From Polytrichum commune (Eukaryota; Streptophyta; Polytrichopsida; Polytrichales; Polytrichaceae), in the NCBI GenBank assembly GCA_950295325.1, contig OX485809.1, forward strand, positions 14,694,001 through 14,758,000: a stretch of 64,000 bases of DNA, in the 5' to 3' direction. The notes under the pieces are model-generated. The model was not told the DNA's origin. It searched no databases and saw only the letters and a list, made by a program, of their open reading frames with translations. Shown here one piece after another: positions 13,501-25,414 of the stretch; within the stretch, counting starts at the first letter, position 1, and the number at the start of each line of letters is the position of its first letter. The translations under genes and the position numbers were made by a program.

Positions 13501-16500
13501 TTCTTGTGCGTTCTACCCTTTTGAAAATCTTAAACCCCTTGGCTAGTATATTTGCATTCTTATTTTGTGATCTTATGTAGTTTTTGGAGTTTGTGAAGGA
13601 TTTTTAACCGATTCCTTTTAATCATATGTGCTACATCTTGTGACATTTTGGGCTGGACATGAACTTCTTAATCTTCTGTCTGACCATTTGAAACTTCTCC
13701 TGACTCTGAAAATACTGTTACTGTATAGGGCCCAGAAGTCATGACCAGCGACAAGTATGCTACTGCAGAGGCATACTATGGTCTGGCCAGAGCATACTCC
13801 AATGTGCCAGATCTACATATCATGTGGCTTCTGTATCTTTGTGAAGTTCATCAAGGGAATCAATCTTATGCAGAAGCTGCCCAGTGTGCTGTTGCAGTTG
13901 CAGGTGTCATCATGCAGGTGCATATTGCTCTGTCTTTGACTGTTCAACATCTTATTCTTCATATAGTCTTTCAAGGAATCTGTCTGGATGTTTAGTTTGC
14001 AATCTTTATGGAGTGCGGAAGCCTACTTCACAAATCCTAGACTAATAATATGTTTTTCTGGTCATTCTTCAACGTCCTGTGGATTTTGTTTGCAAGTTTT
14101 ACATATACAACCTCAAACCAGAAAGTTCTACCGAACTGAGAACAAGCTTTTGTTCTAGTTGTTTTGGCTATCCTTTCGTATTTCAAACCCAGCATAGAGT
14201 CCTCAGTTTAGTATTTTGAGATAGTGTACGTGAAGAAGAACGATATCAATGCACAATAATTTTGCATCTTGTAAGAGTGCTTGGAAAGTTGATTGCAGGC
14301 CATAGTTGGGAAAGGTGATCATGTGTGGGAGAAAGAACATGTTGAGTCCCTACGTAAGATTTGCCCTATGCTTACTGGTGCCTGCTTTGGGGAAGCTGCG
14401 AGCGCGGAAATTGAAGGGTATGGGTCATCAAAGCTCACTGTTGAATCAGCTGTCAAGTATCTACAGCTAGCAAATAAACTCTTCGTCCAAGCTGAGCTTT
14501 TCCACTTTTGTGCTGGTACACTCCTGCACCTTTAGTGCTTAATCCTGTCTCTTCATTGCCCTGCTGTTTCTTCTTGTGGAGAATAATTCTAGCACATGGA
14601 GCTGTTAATTTTTGTGCATGTTTGTTCTCTTAAAGTCGAGTTCTGTTAATTTTCATCTTCAGCATGCAGTAAACATGTTGCTCTCTATACTGGTTGTCTC
14701 CTCTCCATCTTTTTTGCCCAATGGAGCAGACTGTGGCAAGTCAAATAGAACTGTACAATGGTTGACAATTACAAATCTGTGACTTTATCAATGAAATTGG
14801 TTTGCCCTGGTGCAGTTTTCATCCTGTAAGTCTTAAAACCATTAAATATTGTCATTTTGCCAGTCACAAATATTCATGATGTCTTCTGCTTCACTAAAGC
14901 AGGAAATGTGTTTACCTTTCCATTGAAGATGAGTATTGCCTAGATATGTAGGAGGATGTGAAGCCTAGGACGTTAGACCCTTCTACTATGTACAGTGTGA
15001 TGAAGTAATATGACATTGGAATATTTGGCTTTTCGTGACCCAATGTGAGCCATGTGAATGTGATCCATTTCTTGATGATTCTTTTATATGAACCAAATTG
15101 GGTCTTTGATTGCTAAGTCCCCTTTACTAGTCTAGACTAGTAAAACTCACTCATCAGGTTTTCTATGCAACTTGCTGAAGATAGGGTTGCATGATGATAC
15201 TTTTTCACTTGACCTGCTAAGGTGAATCCCCATGGATACACTGATTTGCAAGAGGACTTCACTCTTTGGATGAGGTTTTGCTCTTTTACTTATTAATAGT
15301 TATTCTCTTGGGACATGACTGAAAGTTTATGCATGTACCTGAGATATGAGAGTGAAACAGTGATATGCATACTAAATTCAGTCATAAGACCTGTTGAGCT
15401 GTTGAGCTTATAATGGATGTCATGTATTGTAATTACTATGTCTGTGTGCAGGCATCTTGGAACTTATCATCCCAGTTCATAAATCTAGGCGTGGATTTTT
15501 ACAGCTTGCAAAGTGTCATACCTCATTGACTGCCATTTATGAATCCATAGTGGAGCAAGAGTCCAGCCCTATCCCTTTCACAGATGCAACTTATTATCGA
15601 GTGGGATTCTATGGAAAAAGCTTTGGGAGTCTCAATTGCAAGGAGTATGTGTACAGGGAGCCACGAGATGTGCGGTTAGGGGATATAATGAGGAACTTGG
15701 GAAACATTTATGAGCCCAGGGTGATTGAGGGAAATCAGACCTTGCATATTATCCCAGATTCTCGACAAGTGAATCCTGAAGATCTACAAGCTGGAATCTG
15801 CTATTTACAGATCACATCCGTGGATCCTGTAACAGAGGATGAGGATTTAGAGTGTCGACGAGAAAGACAATCTGTGAAGTCAGCTGCAACAATTAGTGCA
15901 CGGGTGTTTGATAGATTTCTATTTGATACCCCTTTCACAAAGAATGGCAGGTCTCAAGGAGGTCTTGAAGACCAATGGAAAAGACGAACAGTTCTATGGA
16001 CTGAAGGCCCTTTTCCTGCTCTTGTGAACCGAATAGCGGTTGTGAAGTCAGAGTCTCGAGAATTCTCTCCCATTGAAAACGCCATAGGCATGATTGAAAC
16101 TCGTACAGCTGCATTAGCTGGAGAGCTTGATGACCAGCGTGTCAGCGAGGATAACCAGCTACCGCGCTTACAAAGTCTGCAGCGAATCCTGCAAGGAAGT
16201 GTTGCAGTGCAGGTAAACCAGTCATCAGAATACCCACTTTTAACATTGTAGCCTACCTGTTCCCAAGTATTACACTCACCCTTGTTTCTGTTTTAGGGGT
16301 TTATGTTTCTCAATACTTGGACATCAAAGTAATCTTCATGGTTCAGGGAGGAGAGCTGGAAACATAAACGAGAGATTGGGACTGACATTCAACAGATGAT
16401 TGTTTATGAGATTCTATATGATTGTTGACACTATGCTGATGTGGTTTTATTTTGTTTTGCAGGTAAATAGTGGAGTTTTAGGTGTGTGCACTGCATTCTT

Positions 16501-16714
16501 GTCTGGAGAGCCAACGAGGTTGCGCTCACAGGAGCTTCAGCAACTCATCGCAGCGCTGTTGGAATTTATGGCTGTATGCAAAAAAGCCATCCGAGTGCAT
16601 GCACGGCTAATAGGAGAAGAGGATCAAGACTTCCACTCACAGCTGGTCATTGGGTTTCAGTCTCTCACTGCAGAGCTGTCTCATTACATACCTGCAATTT
16701 TGTCAGAGCTGTAA
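971..16714 (+). CDS. SPK1: SPIKE1-type DOCK family guanine nucleotide exchange factor
   Basis: Plant DOCK-family GEF that loads ROP/Rac GTPases at membranes and signals to the WAVE/ARP2/3 actin pathway (family knowledge). Exons: 971-1054, 1527-1689, 1930-2093, 2418-2530, 2816-2874, 3337-3434, 3587-3724, 3971-4285, 4933-5226, 5377-5544, 6176-6367, 6511-6554, 6859-6931, 7895-8056, 8356-8463, 8807-8844, 8940-9084, 9202-9328, 9649-9842, 10041-10171, 10570-10645, 10862-10972, 11222-11404, 11666-11803, 12058-12273, 12401-12748, 13173-13505, 13729-13917, 14299-14515, 15452-16212, 16463-16714. They sum to 5,634 bp, about 1,877 residues, close to the roughly 1,830 usual in flowering plants. The C2/DHR1-like region is about residues 477-635. 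DHR2 is about 1,410-1,877, with hallmark stretches DATYYRVGFYG, YVYREPRDVRLGDIM, RVFDRFLFDTPFTKNG and the C-terminal AELSHYIPAILSEL. The start is the first in-frame ATG (MGEIALSGQRFKRIP). No lesion is seen. Intron 13 carries a MITE. Confidence 0.95.
4519..4575. repeat. CA/TA microsatellite in SPK1 intron 8
   Basis: An uninterrupted CA dinucleotide tract of about 27 bases is followed directly by TA-rich ATATAC repeats. It lies inside the intron between exons 8 and 9 and should be length-polymorphic. Confidence 0.9.
7020..7687. mobile_element. CACTA-type MITE in SPK1 intron 13
   Basis: A 668-bp insertion with imperfect terminal inverted repeats. The left end reads CTATACTGTCTATGG, then ATAGTGTCAC. 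The reverse complement of the right end reads CACTACACTGTTTATG, then TAGTGTCAC. It encodes no protein. The same end pattern (CACTACAC..TTTATGGTATTTAGTGTCAC-like) occurs at 31206-31525, 34917-35407 and 44280-44678. The CACTA start suggests non-autonomous relatives of the CACTA (CMC) superfamily. Target-site duplications are not clear. Confidence 0.7.
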
Positions 16715-18195
16715 CTGGTGATCAGTTCTGTGGGCGAAAGCTGTTCAGACAGGATAGATTGTGGTTGCATTCTCTGGAAATAGATCATATGACAAGGGTG
16801 TGAGCTCCATCACAACTGCAGGACGCTCAAGGAGTTGGCCACTCCTTTGATCTTTGAGGTGTCTGTTTCCCTCTCTACAAGTTGATGTGCAGGTGTGGAA
16901 TTACGTCCCGCTTCCCAACTTATTCATTTAGGGAGGACTCAGACAGATTGCACTGTATGCATTCTACACAGATAGGAATGAAGAGATAGGAGCAGAGAGA
17001 GTAGATGTAACCAAAACGTGTAGCTTCTTGTTGACTTGTAGATTGAGAGAAATTTCAGTCCCCTGCACAAAGGTAACAAGGTTCTTGCTGAGGAGTGAGG
17101 GATCCACATGTCCTGACAACAAGGATAAAAAAGGTTCTCAGATCAGTACCTCAAGGTTCTCAATGCAGGAATATCATTACTGGAGATTGTGATTTGGGGA
17201 CTACACTCTAAATGTGTGTCACTCCTGTGTTGCAGGCAGCCATGTCCAGACTCCAGATCTGGAGGCATTACTTCTATAGACAATTCACTTCATCTTCACC
17301 ACTCGTAGCATTCTCAAGGTCTTTCGGTAATTTCTCAGGCCTCTTGTGCCCCTTTTCCATAGGCCTCCAGGCTTTAGACTTTTCACACAGCTGGTATATT
17401 CAGCCACTTGAGGATGTGAAAGGCTATGTAGGGCTAAGCCACTTAACTGGGTCCTGAAAACCCTTGGAATTCAAGTTTCAGATGTACATTTACCATGTGA
17501 CAGAGCATTACTCTTTGACGGAAGATCTGACTTGAGGTTTGTTCGAGATATTGTGCACGCACCCTTTTGGACTTGTGGTTTATTCTTGGAGAGATGATTT
17601 CTGCTACTGCATTCTGAAATTGATTGGGAGTAATCATGAAGCAAGCAAAGGTCTCTGGTATAAGAGTCCATTTGAAGTTTCTAGAATTGCTTGAAAATCA
17701 GTCTTATCTCCTAGCAACCAGTGAGTGAAGTGATTTGTGATTCTTGAAGTCTGGGTTTGTGCCATTCCATTGAACACTGTAATTTTATGGGGTGTGGGAA
17801 TTTGTTGCAGTTGTGACCTCTTTGCTTGGATACCTGCCCTTGAAATGCCACCTGGAACGCGAACACACCCAACTTCCAATAGTGCGCACTCCCCGAGACT
17901 CAACACCGAAGTATTCTAAGAAATTGGATTTGGCATATCTATTGAAACAAGTTTAATAAGAATCAGGAACTCTTGATACAATGCTTGGAGCTGACATAAT
18001 CAATAATCCAGTGGTTTTTCTTCTGAGTTTTTTTCTCTCTAAGTTGACTTTCCTAAAGCCTATGATAAGTGACACTTCATCATATTTATTTATTTTATGT
18101 AGTTGCAACTTTAAACTACGCGTACCCTCTGAATACACAGATATGATCAAACATTTTTTCAAAGATGCCAGTGTTGGTGTTAATACTCATGGCAC
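16715..18195 (+). other. SPK1 3' UTR and downstream region
   Basis: Follows the SPK1 stop codon. About the first 1 kb is plausibly 3' UTR, but I cannot fix a cleavage site. A 161-codon frame at 17981-18466 is AT-rich, resembles nothing known and runs into a MITE-like end, so I do not call it a gene. Confidence 0.4.
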
Positions 18196-18250
18196 ACCAA
18201 CTACACTAAAAATTGTATTTCGTGTCATATGGTATTTAATGTACTGTGGT
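18196..18250. mobile_element. Partial CACTA-type MITE end
   Basis: The stretch CTACACTAAAAATTGTATTT followed by CGTGTCATATGGTATTTAATG closely matches the left end of the MITE at 44280. I could not find a matching right end nearby, so this is probably a truncated or badly eroded copy. Confidence 0.4.
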
Positions 18251-19416
18251 AGCTTCTCTAATGACAATTCTTATGATTACGTTTACATGTACTATCATCC
18301 CAACTTACAGTACTTGGTCAATCTAAGCCTAATAAAAAGCCTTAGGTCGGGTATGAATGCGAAATTTGAAAGGTCTATCATGGTTGATAAACTAACTCTC
18401 ACAAAAGTGAGTGATCGTATTGTAGAGGTGCCTACTCTTGATCAAGACCCCATTGGCAATCTATAGGGTCCTGGAGTTTTGATAAGGCTTGGATTGAATT
18501 TCTATCAAGTTGGAATTAAATTTTGATAAAGCCGAAACCAATAGTGTCGTGACGCATATCTTGGTTTTGAGCGCTAAAGCGAGGAGGAATGAGCGGTTAT
18601 GGCAGACTCTAGACATTGGTAGTATGTGTGGGCCAACTTTTGGTCTTAAAAATTCACAATAATTTCAATTCAAGGATTAAAATTAACAAAAAAAGAGTTG
18701 CAATCCTCCTGATTTCTATCTTCCTACATGGGTAAAAATTGGACCACCTCATACTTCTCTATATCTCGTGCAAAATCTCTTAAGTGATCAGTTATGGACG
18801 CTACTGCTCTAAATGGGGAAATGTGTTGGATGGCTTCACCCTCTCTTAGTCTAAAGTGTGGCACCGTGATTGTCTTGATAAGGAAGCCAACTTTATGTGG
18901 TCCCTTTGGCACACCTGAAATACTATTTTTCCATTCTGCTTGCAATCTATGGTTGAATCTGAATAGGTTGTGGGATTGTGGGGTTGCAGGCAAGCCTAGT
19001 GCATGTGGATTTGCGAGGTTAACATCCTACTACACGATAAGATATGTCACCCTAACAAACATGACCAGTGGACCAATTTGATGTTGAAACAATGGATTTT
19101 GGGGGACGACTCCCTGTGCCCTTCCAACAAAATTTGGAGCTTGTTACATTTCACTATACTCTGGTATGAAAAAGAACATTTAATACTGTGGACTGCATCA
19201 TTTCCAAAAATATAGGTGCTCCATGTGCTCAGTATCCCAATATGTCATGTACTCAAGTTAGAGTTGTCAATGATTTTATAAGTGCTAGGGCCCCCGCATG
19301 GCCTCCGTTGCCCGAAAAGCTTCCTTGCCAAAAATCTTCACATGAATGGATTTTTTAATGTTTTCCTTACGTTCCTACTCGGACACTTTCCTTCTCAGAC
19401 TCTATGTTACCGTGTG

Positions 19417-19988
19417 CAGTAATCTCCTGCTTAAGTACGCACCTGTTTAAGTACACTTCCCAGTTAAGTGTGTAATTTTTTTGACAAAAATCAGGGTTCA
19501 GATTTCATTGTTTGAACATGTCATGCAAAGTCATTTGCCGCGAATGCATGAATTTTCTACACTTGACATTCAATGTTTGTTTGTTAACGTTTCGTAGGAA
19601 ACGTCTCAAATAATCATCGCAGTTCATCATACATTTGTCCAACTTCCGTTCGAACATCGGTGCAAAGCAATTGGTCATTGATGTCAAGGACAATGTTGTG
19701 TGGAGCTTCAAAACCTTTGAAGTCGGTAGCACTTTCAGATTCAACAAGTGTCTCAATAGGTTGGATTTCGTCATCGATAGGTGGTTCTTCTTCAATTCGC
19801 ATCGTTTCCAGAACTTCATCAACGTCCTCTAACATAAGAGCTCAATATTCTTCGTTGTTTGCATCATCGATATTTAACAAACCTCTCATTTCTTTTGGTT
19901 CGATGGAAATCTGCAAAGTACGCACCTACCAACTAAGTGCGCACCAACAACTCTGGTTCAAAGTGCGTACTTAATCGGGAGATTATTG
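19417..19988 (-). mobile_element. Deleted pogo/Tigger-like transposon with transposase C-terminus
   Basis: The terminal inverted repeats begin CAGTAATCTCCTGCTTAAGT on the left and CAATAATCTCCCGATTAAGT on the inverted right end, followed by the shared ACGCAC. The right flank is TA, the usual target of Tc1/mariner-pogo elements; the left flank has lost it. The minus strand has two overlapping frames (19835-19614 and 19822-19505) that read as one decayed protein. It has an acidic stretch, then ...MYDELRRFLRNVN..., and ends RQMTLHDMFKQ, which resembles the terminal motif of pogo transposases. The frames are offset near 19620, so a frameshift separates them. The DDE core is absent: an internally deleted remnant. 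Confidence 0.6.
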
Positions 19989-20392
19989 TACACCCTAACC
20001 TCCATAATGTCACCCTCTGCAATGTCACTCCCTCTTATATCTTGAAACCCTAGGGAATGAATGTGCTTATTTTAATCTTCCTCTTTGTTGTCACCTTTCC
20101 CTCCCATATATCACGGGGTTTGGCCTTAAAATAATCCACCAAAGAATTCATGTCAAGTGATTCTGCCTACATGTCTATTCTTGATTGGATATGAGGAGGC
20201 ATACTATCATTTATACTTGATGAGATGGGAGTACCAAGTTATCCACTTGCTTGAGATGATCATCAATCATAACCGCTTAGGTCTTGGACCAAAATTTGGA
20301 GATTATAGGAGGTGTTGCACACCTTCATGAATGAAAATTTGTGACAAGTTAGATAAACCCTTTTGCTCTTGGACGAGTGATTGGTAATGTAT

Positions 20393-20860
20393 GGGAATGA
20401 ACACATGTTACCTTGCCATCAGTTGTACTAGGCACTCAAATTACCCACCTCACCGCTACTGTAACTTGGTAGGTTGGACACCTCCTACAACCTATGGCAC
20501 ATCTCCTTGCATTCATTATCTAGGTCACAGAGCTCATGCCAAGGCAATTCTTGATGTGTCTAGGATGTGGCTATTCTTGATTGGATACAAGGAGACACAA
20601 CCTCACATGTTCTTGATGACCTGGCCTTGGCCTAAGCACTATGTTCGGCAATGGAGACACGTCGCCTTGGCATCGGTTGTAATAAGTGTTATCTACCTCA
20701 TTGCAGCCACAACTTGGTAGGTTGGGCACTTGCCATGGCAATAACCCATGGTATATCTCCTCGCATCCATTACCTAGTTAGTAGAGCTCATGCCAAGGTA
20801 ATTTTGATGGCGTATCTATTCTCGATTGGATACGAGGTGGCACATTCTCACCGAAAGCAT
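20393..20860. repeat. Two-copy degenerate tandem repeat of about 248 bp
   Basis: The segment AACTTGGTAGGTTGG at 20463 recurs at 20711. The surrounding text is shared too (CTCATGCCAAGG, then GATTGGATACRAGG). A shorter third trace, with ATTCTTGATTGGATATGAGG, lies near 20175. No coding capacity is recognised. Confidence 0.65.
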
Positions 20861-20936
20861 ACCCAGCTTCGAAAGTGTTGTATGCAAAACAACCAACTCA
20901 TGTGCAAAAGTCCCGTTGAATCAAAGGATAGCTCTA
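20861..20936. mobile_element. Truncated copy of the 350-bp TIR repeat family
   Basis: The text GTGTTGTATGCAAA..CAACCAACTC..AAAAGTCCCGTTGAATCAAA..GGATA matches the right-hand end of the elements at 27279-27630 and 40312-40670. The left part is missing. Confidence 0.5.
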
Positions 20937-21512
20937 ACATTGCAAAGCTTGTTTGATGATTAGCGATCAATAAAGTTATTTGTAAAGTCAAGCAAATGAA
21001 ACCATGAGTTTTGTCCCAAACTCTAAGTTTACAAGGGTTAACACAAAGTCACCCGAGTTTTCTTATTTCTAGAATTATCATACACAAAGAGTGGTTAAAA
21101 ACCGGTTTTTCTAGCTTGTCCTACTAGAATGGGTGGGCCAAGCTAGTATTGCATAGGTCAATCTGGGATTTAGGACAATGGGTCCCATACGCATACCTTA
21201 TTTTAAATCTTATAATTGTCTCAAAACTTGAGAGATACAAAGAGAACCTGCCAAAAGTTTTCACTCAACTTTCAAAATAGACTTCGATACACGACAAACA
21301 AACGAGCTCTTAATAGAAAGTTTCCTCACGATTTCATCCCTCTTTGAGAGACTTCACGGATAACTTTAATTTTCTTAATATCTACATAGCTTGTGGAATG
21401 ACAAACCAGTCGTGCAGCTGCCAATTCCCATTCAGCCGTTATGTGACCATCATGTTCAATTTTTACTTTCAATTTCATGGCCCTAGCTCCCTAAGATGAC
21501 CTCGACTACCTC

Positions 21513-21913
21513 GGGGTCAGTTCACACGGGATCCCAAGTCCTAAGTCCCAAGTCACATGAGGTCAATCCGTGCAATCTCAACCGTTGAGAGCATGGAAGT
21601 TGGGACTTACCACTTCACACGGGGACCCAAGTCCTAAGTCCCAAGTATGATGTGAATGCCTACATGGCATTAACACTTTTTGGAGATGAGGCTTAGGACT
21701 TGTGTTGAGAGTTGGGTTGAGCAAAAAACTACACCCAACTCTCAACCCAAGTCCCACATATATTTTTGCATAGAATAACCAAGATCCAACTTTGATGATA
21801 ATTAACCATATTTTAATGGTTTCTTGAGGCTCAACAACTGTGATTTGGCCTCAGTGTTGGGACTTGCTAACATGAGTGGGACTTGGGATTTGGGATCCCA
21901 TGTTGAACCAGCC
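21513..21913. mobile_element. MITE with GGGTCAGTTCAC-type ends, possible CTC target duplication
   Basis: The left end GGGGTCAGTTCACACGGGAT and the inverted right end GGCTGGTTCAACATGGGATC both continue into CCCAA..CCCAAGTCCCA. CTC sits immediately outside both ends, consistent with a 3-bp target duplication. The length is 401 bp with no coding capacity. The interior repeats the phrase CCCAAGTCCTAAGTCCCAAG twice. Confidence 0.55.
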
Positions 21914-21984
21914 CTCACATCAAGGTGTAGAAGAATGGTGTTCTTGTGAAAACTTTGTCGAGGGTGGTCGAAATCCTTAAAGTG

Positions 21985-22170
21985 TTTTTAAGACCAACTG
22001 TATACATGTGATATCTTTCGGATTTTCTTTATTAATTTGAGGAATATTCTGTAAAATCCTCTAAATGGATAAGTTTATTTCCTGGAGTCTTGAATTTGAA
22101 CCGATTATTTCTCAAACTCAACTGGTTTATCTGTAACTCTAGGAGGTTGTTTCTCCCCGTTCATTGGAAG
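21985..22170. repeat. Half copy of the ACCGGTT foldback repeat
   Basis: Resembles the left arm of the foldback at 24290-24745 (CGGATTTTCTTTATTAATTT, then AACCGATTATTTCTCAAACTCAACTGGTT), but has no opposing arm. Confidence 0.5.
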
Positions 22171-22608
22171 GGATCGTGAATAATCTTGACATCAAGTTGA
22201 ATCCCAATCATCTATAACCTCATGCCATGAATTGGAATCCATATTCATTTACGCCATGTTGAATCTGAATCGTTGGATGCACATGATTCTAGATGATTCA
22301 AACTCAAGATAACTTTGGCAATATCTTGAATTTGATTTCTCGGCCTCATGCATGAGTCGCAATACGAGTTCATCTCACCATCATGAATCTGGCTGCATGT
22401 TTGGTTGAGATGCTCAAGTTTCAAGGGTCATTTTGACATCCTGAATTTCGATCCTCTGTACCTCATGGCATGAATTGGTATCCGAGTTCACCTCGCCAAC
22501 CTGATATTCATTTTTTTTTTGAAAGTTGCAATTGCGTTGAGATGATCAGGTTTAGGGTAATTTTGAATGCTTCAAGTCACCTTGAATATGAACCCATGGT
22601 TGAGATAA

Positions 22609-23375
22609 GGGGCCATTCACGGTTGGGGTACTACTTTTGGGACAAAGGACTTAAGGACTTTGTCGCATTGATCTTGGTTTTTATCATGATTTACTATTAT
22701 TTGATCAATAAATTTTACATAAATAAGTAGATAGTTCATAAGCTTTATCAAGAAATATTTTTATTATCATTTAATAATCGCCCAAAACCCAAAACCCTAA
22801 ACCCTAAACCCTAGGCCACATCAGTGGCATTTTTTTGCTATTTAGATGTGCATTGGTGGTCAATTATTTCCTGTTATGTATCTTGGTACCTTGGTAAAAG
22901 TGTCATGTGCCCATTCATATAAATTTTTTTGTCCAATTCTAATACTAGACATTCCTTTTACGTGTGGCCGTGAGTATATGTATATTTGGACATGTTTGGT
23001 GCCACATGTAAGGTTGGGCAATTGCTATTCAATACATATTTGGTTCTATTGGTACACACTTGAACGATGAGTGTGAGGAAAACATTTGGGATCATTTCGA
23101 TTGATTCTTGTTGTCCTTTTCATTCCTTGATCCTAAGGTGAACAATTAAGACAACACTCCTGAATGTCCTTTAAGGAATCAAAATGATATCTTAGATGAC
23201 CTAATTCCTTCTAAATTAACTTTGTCAGTGTACTCGATATGGAGTATGAAATGTAGGTATGATCCAAAATATGCTTCACAATACAAATCTAAGCATACCA
23301 AGCATGTGAAGTTATCCAAAAAGGTCCGTTTTCCGTTAGACGGCCAAAAGTAGTACCCCAACCGTGAATGGCCCC
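22609..23375. mobile_element. Non-autonomous transposon with perfect 32-bp TIRs
   Basis: The 32 bases at 22609-22640 (starting GGGGCCATTCACGGTTGGGG) are exactly the reverse complement of 23344-23375. ATAA lies directly outside both ends, which fits a 4-bp target duplication (or 3 bp if the true end is offset). The length is 767 bp. I see no transposase. Perfect TIRs suggest a recent insertion. The interior holds a telomere-like CCCTAAA tract at 22784-22814. The superfamily is not assigned. Confidence 0.75.
22784..22814. repeat. Interstitial telomeric repeat (CCCTAAA)n
   Basis: About three CCCTAAA units with a degenerate leader, matching the plant telomere sequence. It lies inside the 22609-23375 element, so it may have moved with it. 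Confidence 0.85.
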
Positions 23376-23701
23376 ATAATCAAGTGTGACTTCGAAACCC
23401 TGACTATGAGTTTCTACTCCATGACCTAAATCGGAATCCGAAATTAGGTCGCCACCAACTGAATCCCCGATTGCACTTCGATCAAGATGATCAAGTTAGG
23501 GTTATGTGAACATCTTGTATTTGAGTTTTGTACATCATGCCTCAATTCATGGCCATAAGTTGAATACTATTCACCTTAACAACTTGCATCTAAATTTCCT
23601 CCCTTCTTACCAGAACATGTATATGAAAACTTAACCCGATATCCTAAATCTCAATTCCGAATCGATTATTCAATAAATTCCAGTACGTAGAGCATCTCAC
23701 A

Positions 23702-23841
23702 TAACATTACTTAGTTGATGAGCTTTGTTCATGGATCCAACAATAGATTCGAGAATAAAGACTATGGATGTCGGAATCCCAATGCTTCAGAACTATTTGA
23801 AGTCAAGACAACGAACACAACTCATCAACTAAATAATGATA
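23702..23841. repeat. 140-bp inverted-repeat element
   Basis: The left arm contains TTAGTTGATGAGCTTTGTTC and the right arm is its near reverse complement (GAACACAACTCATCAACTAA). The arms are about 30 bp with few mismatches around a loop of about 75 bp. This is a small MITE or hairpin of unknown family. Confidence 0.55.
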
Positions 23842-24289
23842 TGGGGGTTGAACCATTAAACCCGTTCTTGCTCTTCTCAAGTTGAGATGATTGAGTCACT
23901 GCCATGATGTAAAATATTCTCTCTCCTCAAAAATATTCTTGAAATTGGAAGCACTATCACTTTGTTCCCTTTGGCTGAGTTATTTAAAATTGTCACAAGA
24001 GGTTGTTGAATACAGATGATCCATGCACGACCAATTTGAGAAACCAATTTTTATTTTGCCCACACTATGAAAATAGTTAAAGTCCATGCCAACTTTCCTA
24101 GATTGACGTTGTAGGAGGATTGTAGGCATAATGGCACCCTAATAAGGTAAATATGTTTGAAATAGTTAGTTTTTTGTTCAAAATTTTTGTGATTTGCAAA
24201 TATAATAAGATATGTTAGCAACAATTAAGGTAGATAGGTCTCAAATACTTACTTTTCCCAACATTTGCCACTTCCCTGAGGATATGAAA

Positions 24290-24745
24290 CACACAATTGG
24301 TTTGAGATGGTCAACAATGGGTCAAAATCCTAGCGTTTCCAAGTCCAACTGGTTACATGTTGTGAATTTTCAAATTTTCTTTAATAATTTAAGGTATATT
24401 CCACATATTCCACTTTGAACAATTGGTTAGCTTCCTGAAGTCTCGAACTTCAACCGGTGGTTATTTCTCAAACTCAACCGGTTCATCTATAACTAGCGGT
24501 CAATTCTCCCATTCATTCATAAAGTCTACCCAAGCAATGATTGGGGAGAACCGGCAGTTAGTTACAAATGAACCGGTTGAGTTTGAGAAATAAGCGGTTG
24601 AAGTTCAAGACTGCAGGAAAATTACCAATCATTGTAGAGGAATTTATAGAATACACCCCAATTCAATAAAGGAAAACCGAAGGATGTCAACATGTAACCG
24701 GTTGGACTTGCAAACATTAGGATCTCAACTGATTATGTCCAAAAA
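24290..24745. repeat. Long foldback element, arms about 210 bp
   Basis: The left arm (24290-24505) and right arm (about 24540-24745) are imperfect reverse complements around a short loop. Shared landmarks are AACCGGTTGAGTTTGAGAAA and TTGAAGTTC. Half copies occur at 21985-22170 and 36370-36565. A transcript through it would form a long hairpin. No coding capacity. Confidence 0.7.
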
Positions 24746-25194
24746 TCTCCCCGATCACTGTACCCAAGAACCTGAAATTGACATGAAACCTGGATAACAA
24801 TGGGGCCAGCTTCAGGGTTTCTCTCCAACTCCGAGATTCCTGTTTACACTAAGTGTAGATACTACTAATTAAAGTAGGGTTGGAAATCTATGAAATTGGA
24901 AGATACGGGGTTTAAGGAGGAGTAGGAGAGGTTTGGCTCACAAATGTACAGAATTGGAAGATGTGGGGTTTAAGGCGAGTGGGGTGTAGGGTTTGAACTG
25001 TGGAGGGCCAGACTACAAGGGTTTAACTGAACTGAATTATCCTGGACCAGAGGAATGAAGAGGGAGGGAGGGCGAGGTGGAGGAAGAGTGCATTTGACAA
25101 TGCTTGCTTCGGCGGCACTGTGTGCAAGAGAAGAGTTCATTTGTGTCCACTGAAATCCTAGGGACATTGCTGTGCAGCTTGGATCATCGCAGAA

Positions 25195-25204
25195 ATTAGG
25201 GTTT
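25195..25204 (+). promoter_or_regulatory. Telo-box upstream of UTP25
   Basis: ATTAGGGTTT (reverse complement AAACCCTAAT), about 210 bp before the start codon. Telo-boxes are enriched in promoters of plant ribosome-biogenesis and translation genes, which fits the downstream product. Functional assignment is inference. Confidence 0.5.
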
Positions 25205-25414
25205 TGATCTGTGGATTTGGGAAGTGGCGGAGGAGTTTGTAGCCAGTAAGTAGAATCGAATGCTGGGATTTATTGTGGCGAGGAGATTGGGGTATTAGTG
25301 CATCCAGGTTCCGTGCACTCAATTAGGTCACGTGCAAGAATACTTCCCCAGGGTAGGAGGAGTCTGTAGGCTCCCTAATTTGCAAGCTCATTGGTAAGTG
25401 TTAACCATTTTCCG

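Larger units (their letters stand above)
22200..23600. repeat. Degenerate tandem repeat, about 120-bp unit, split by an insertion
   Basis: Phrases such as CATGAATTGGAATCC, CGAGTTCACCTCGCC and GTTGAGATGATCAGGTTTAG recur near 22228, 22352 and 22470. They resume after the 22609-23375 insertion, near 23417 and 23560. The units are strongly diverged. The insertion therefore landed in an older satellite-like array. Confidence 0.45.

Noticed and set aside
17981-18466. 161-codon plus-strand frame
   Set aside because: AT-rich composition, no recognisable motif, and it overlaps a MITE-like end. Chance frame.
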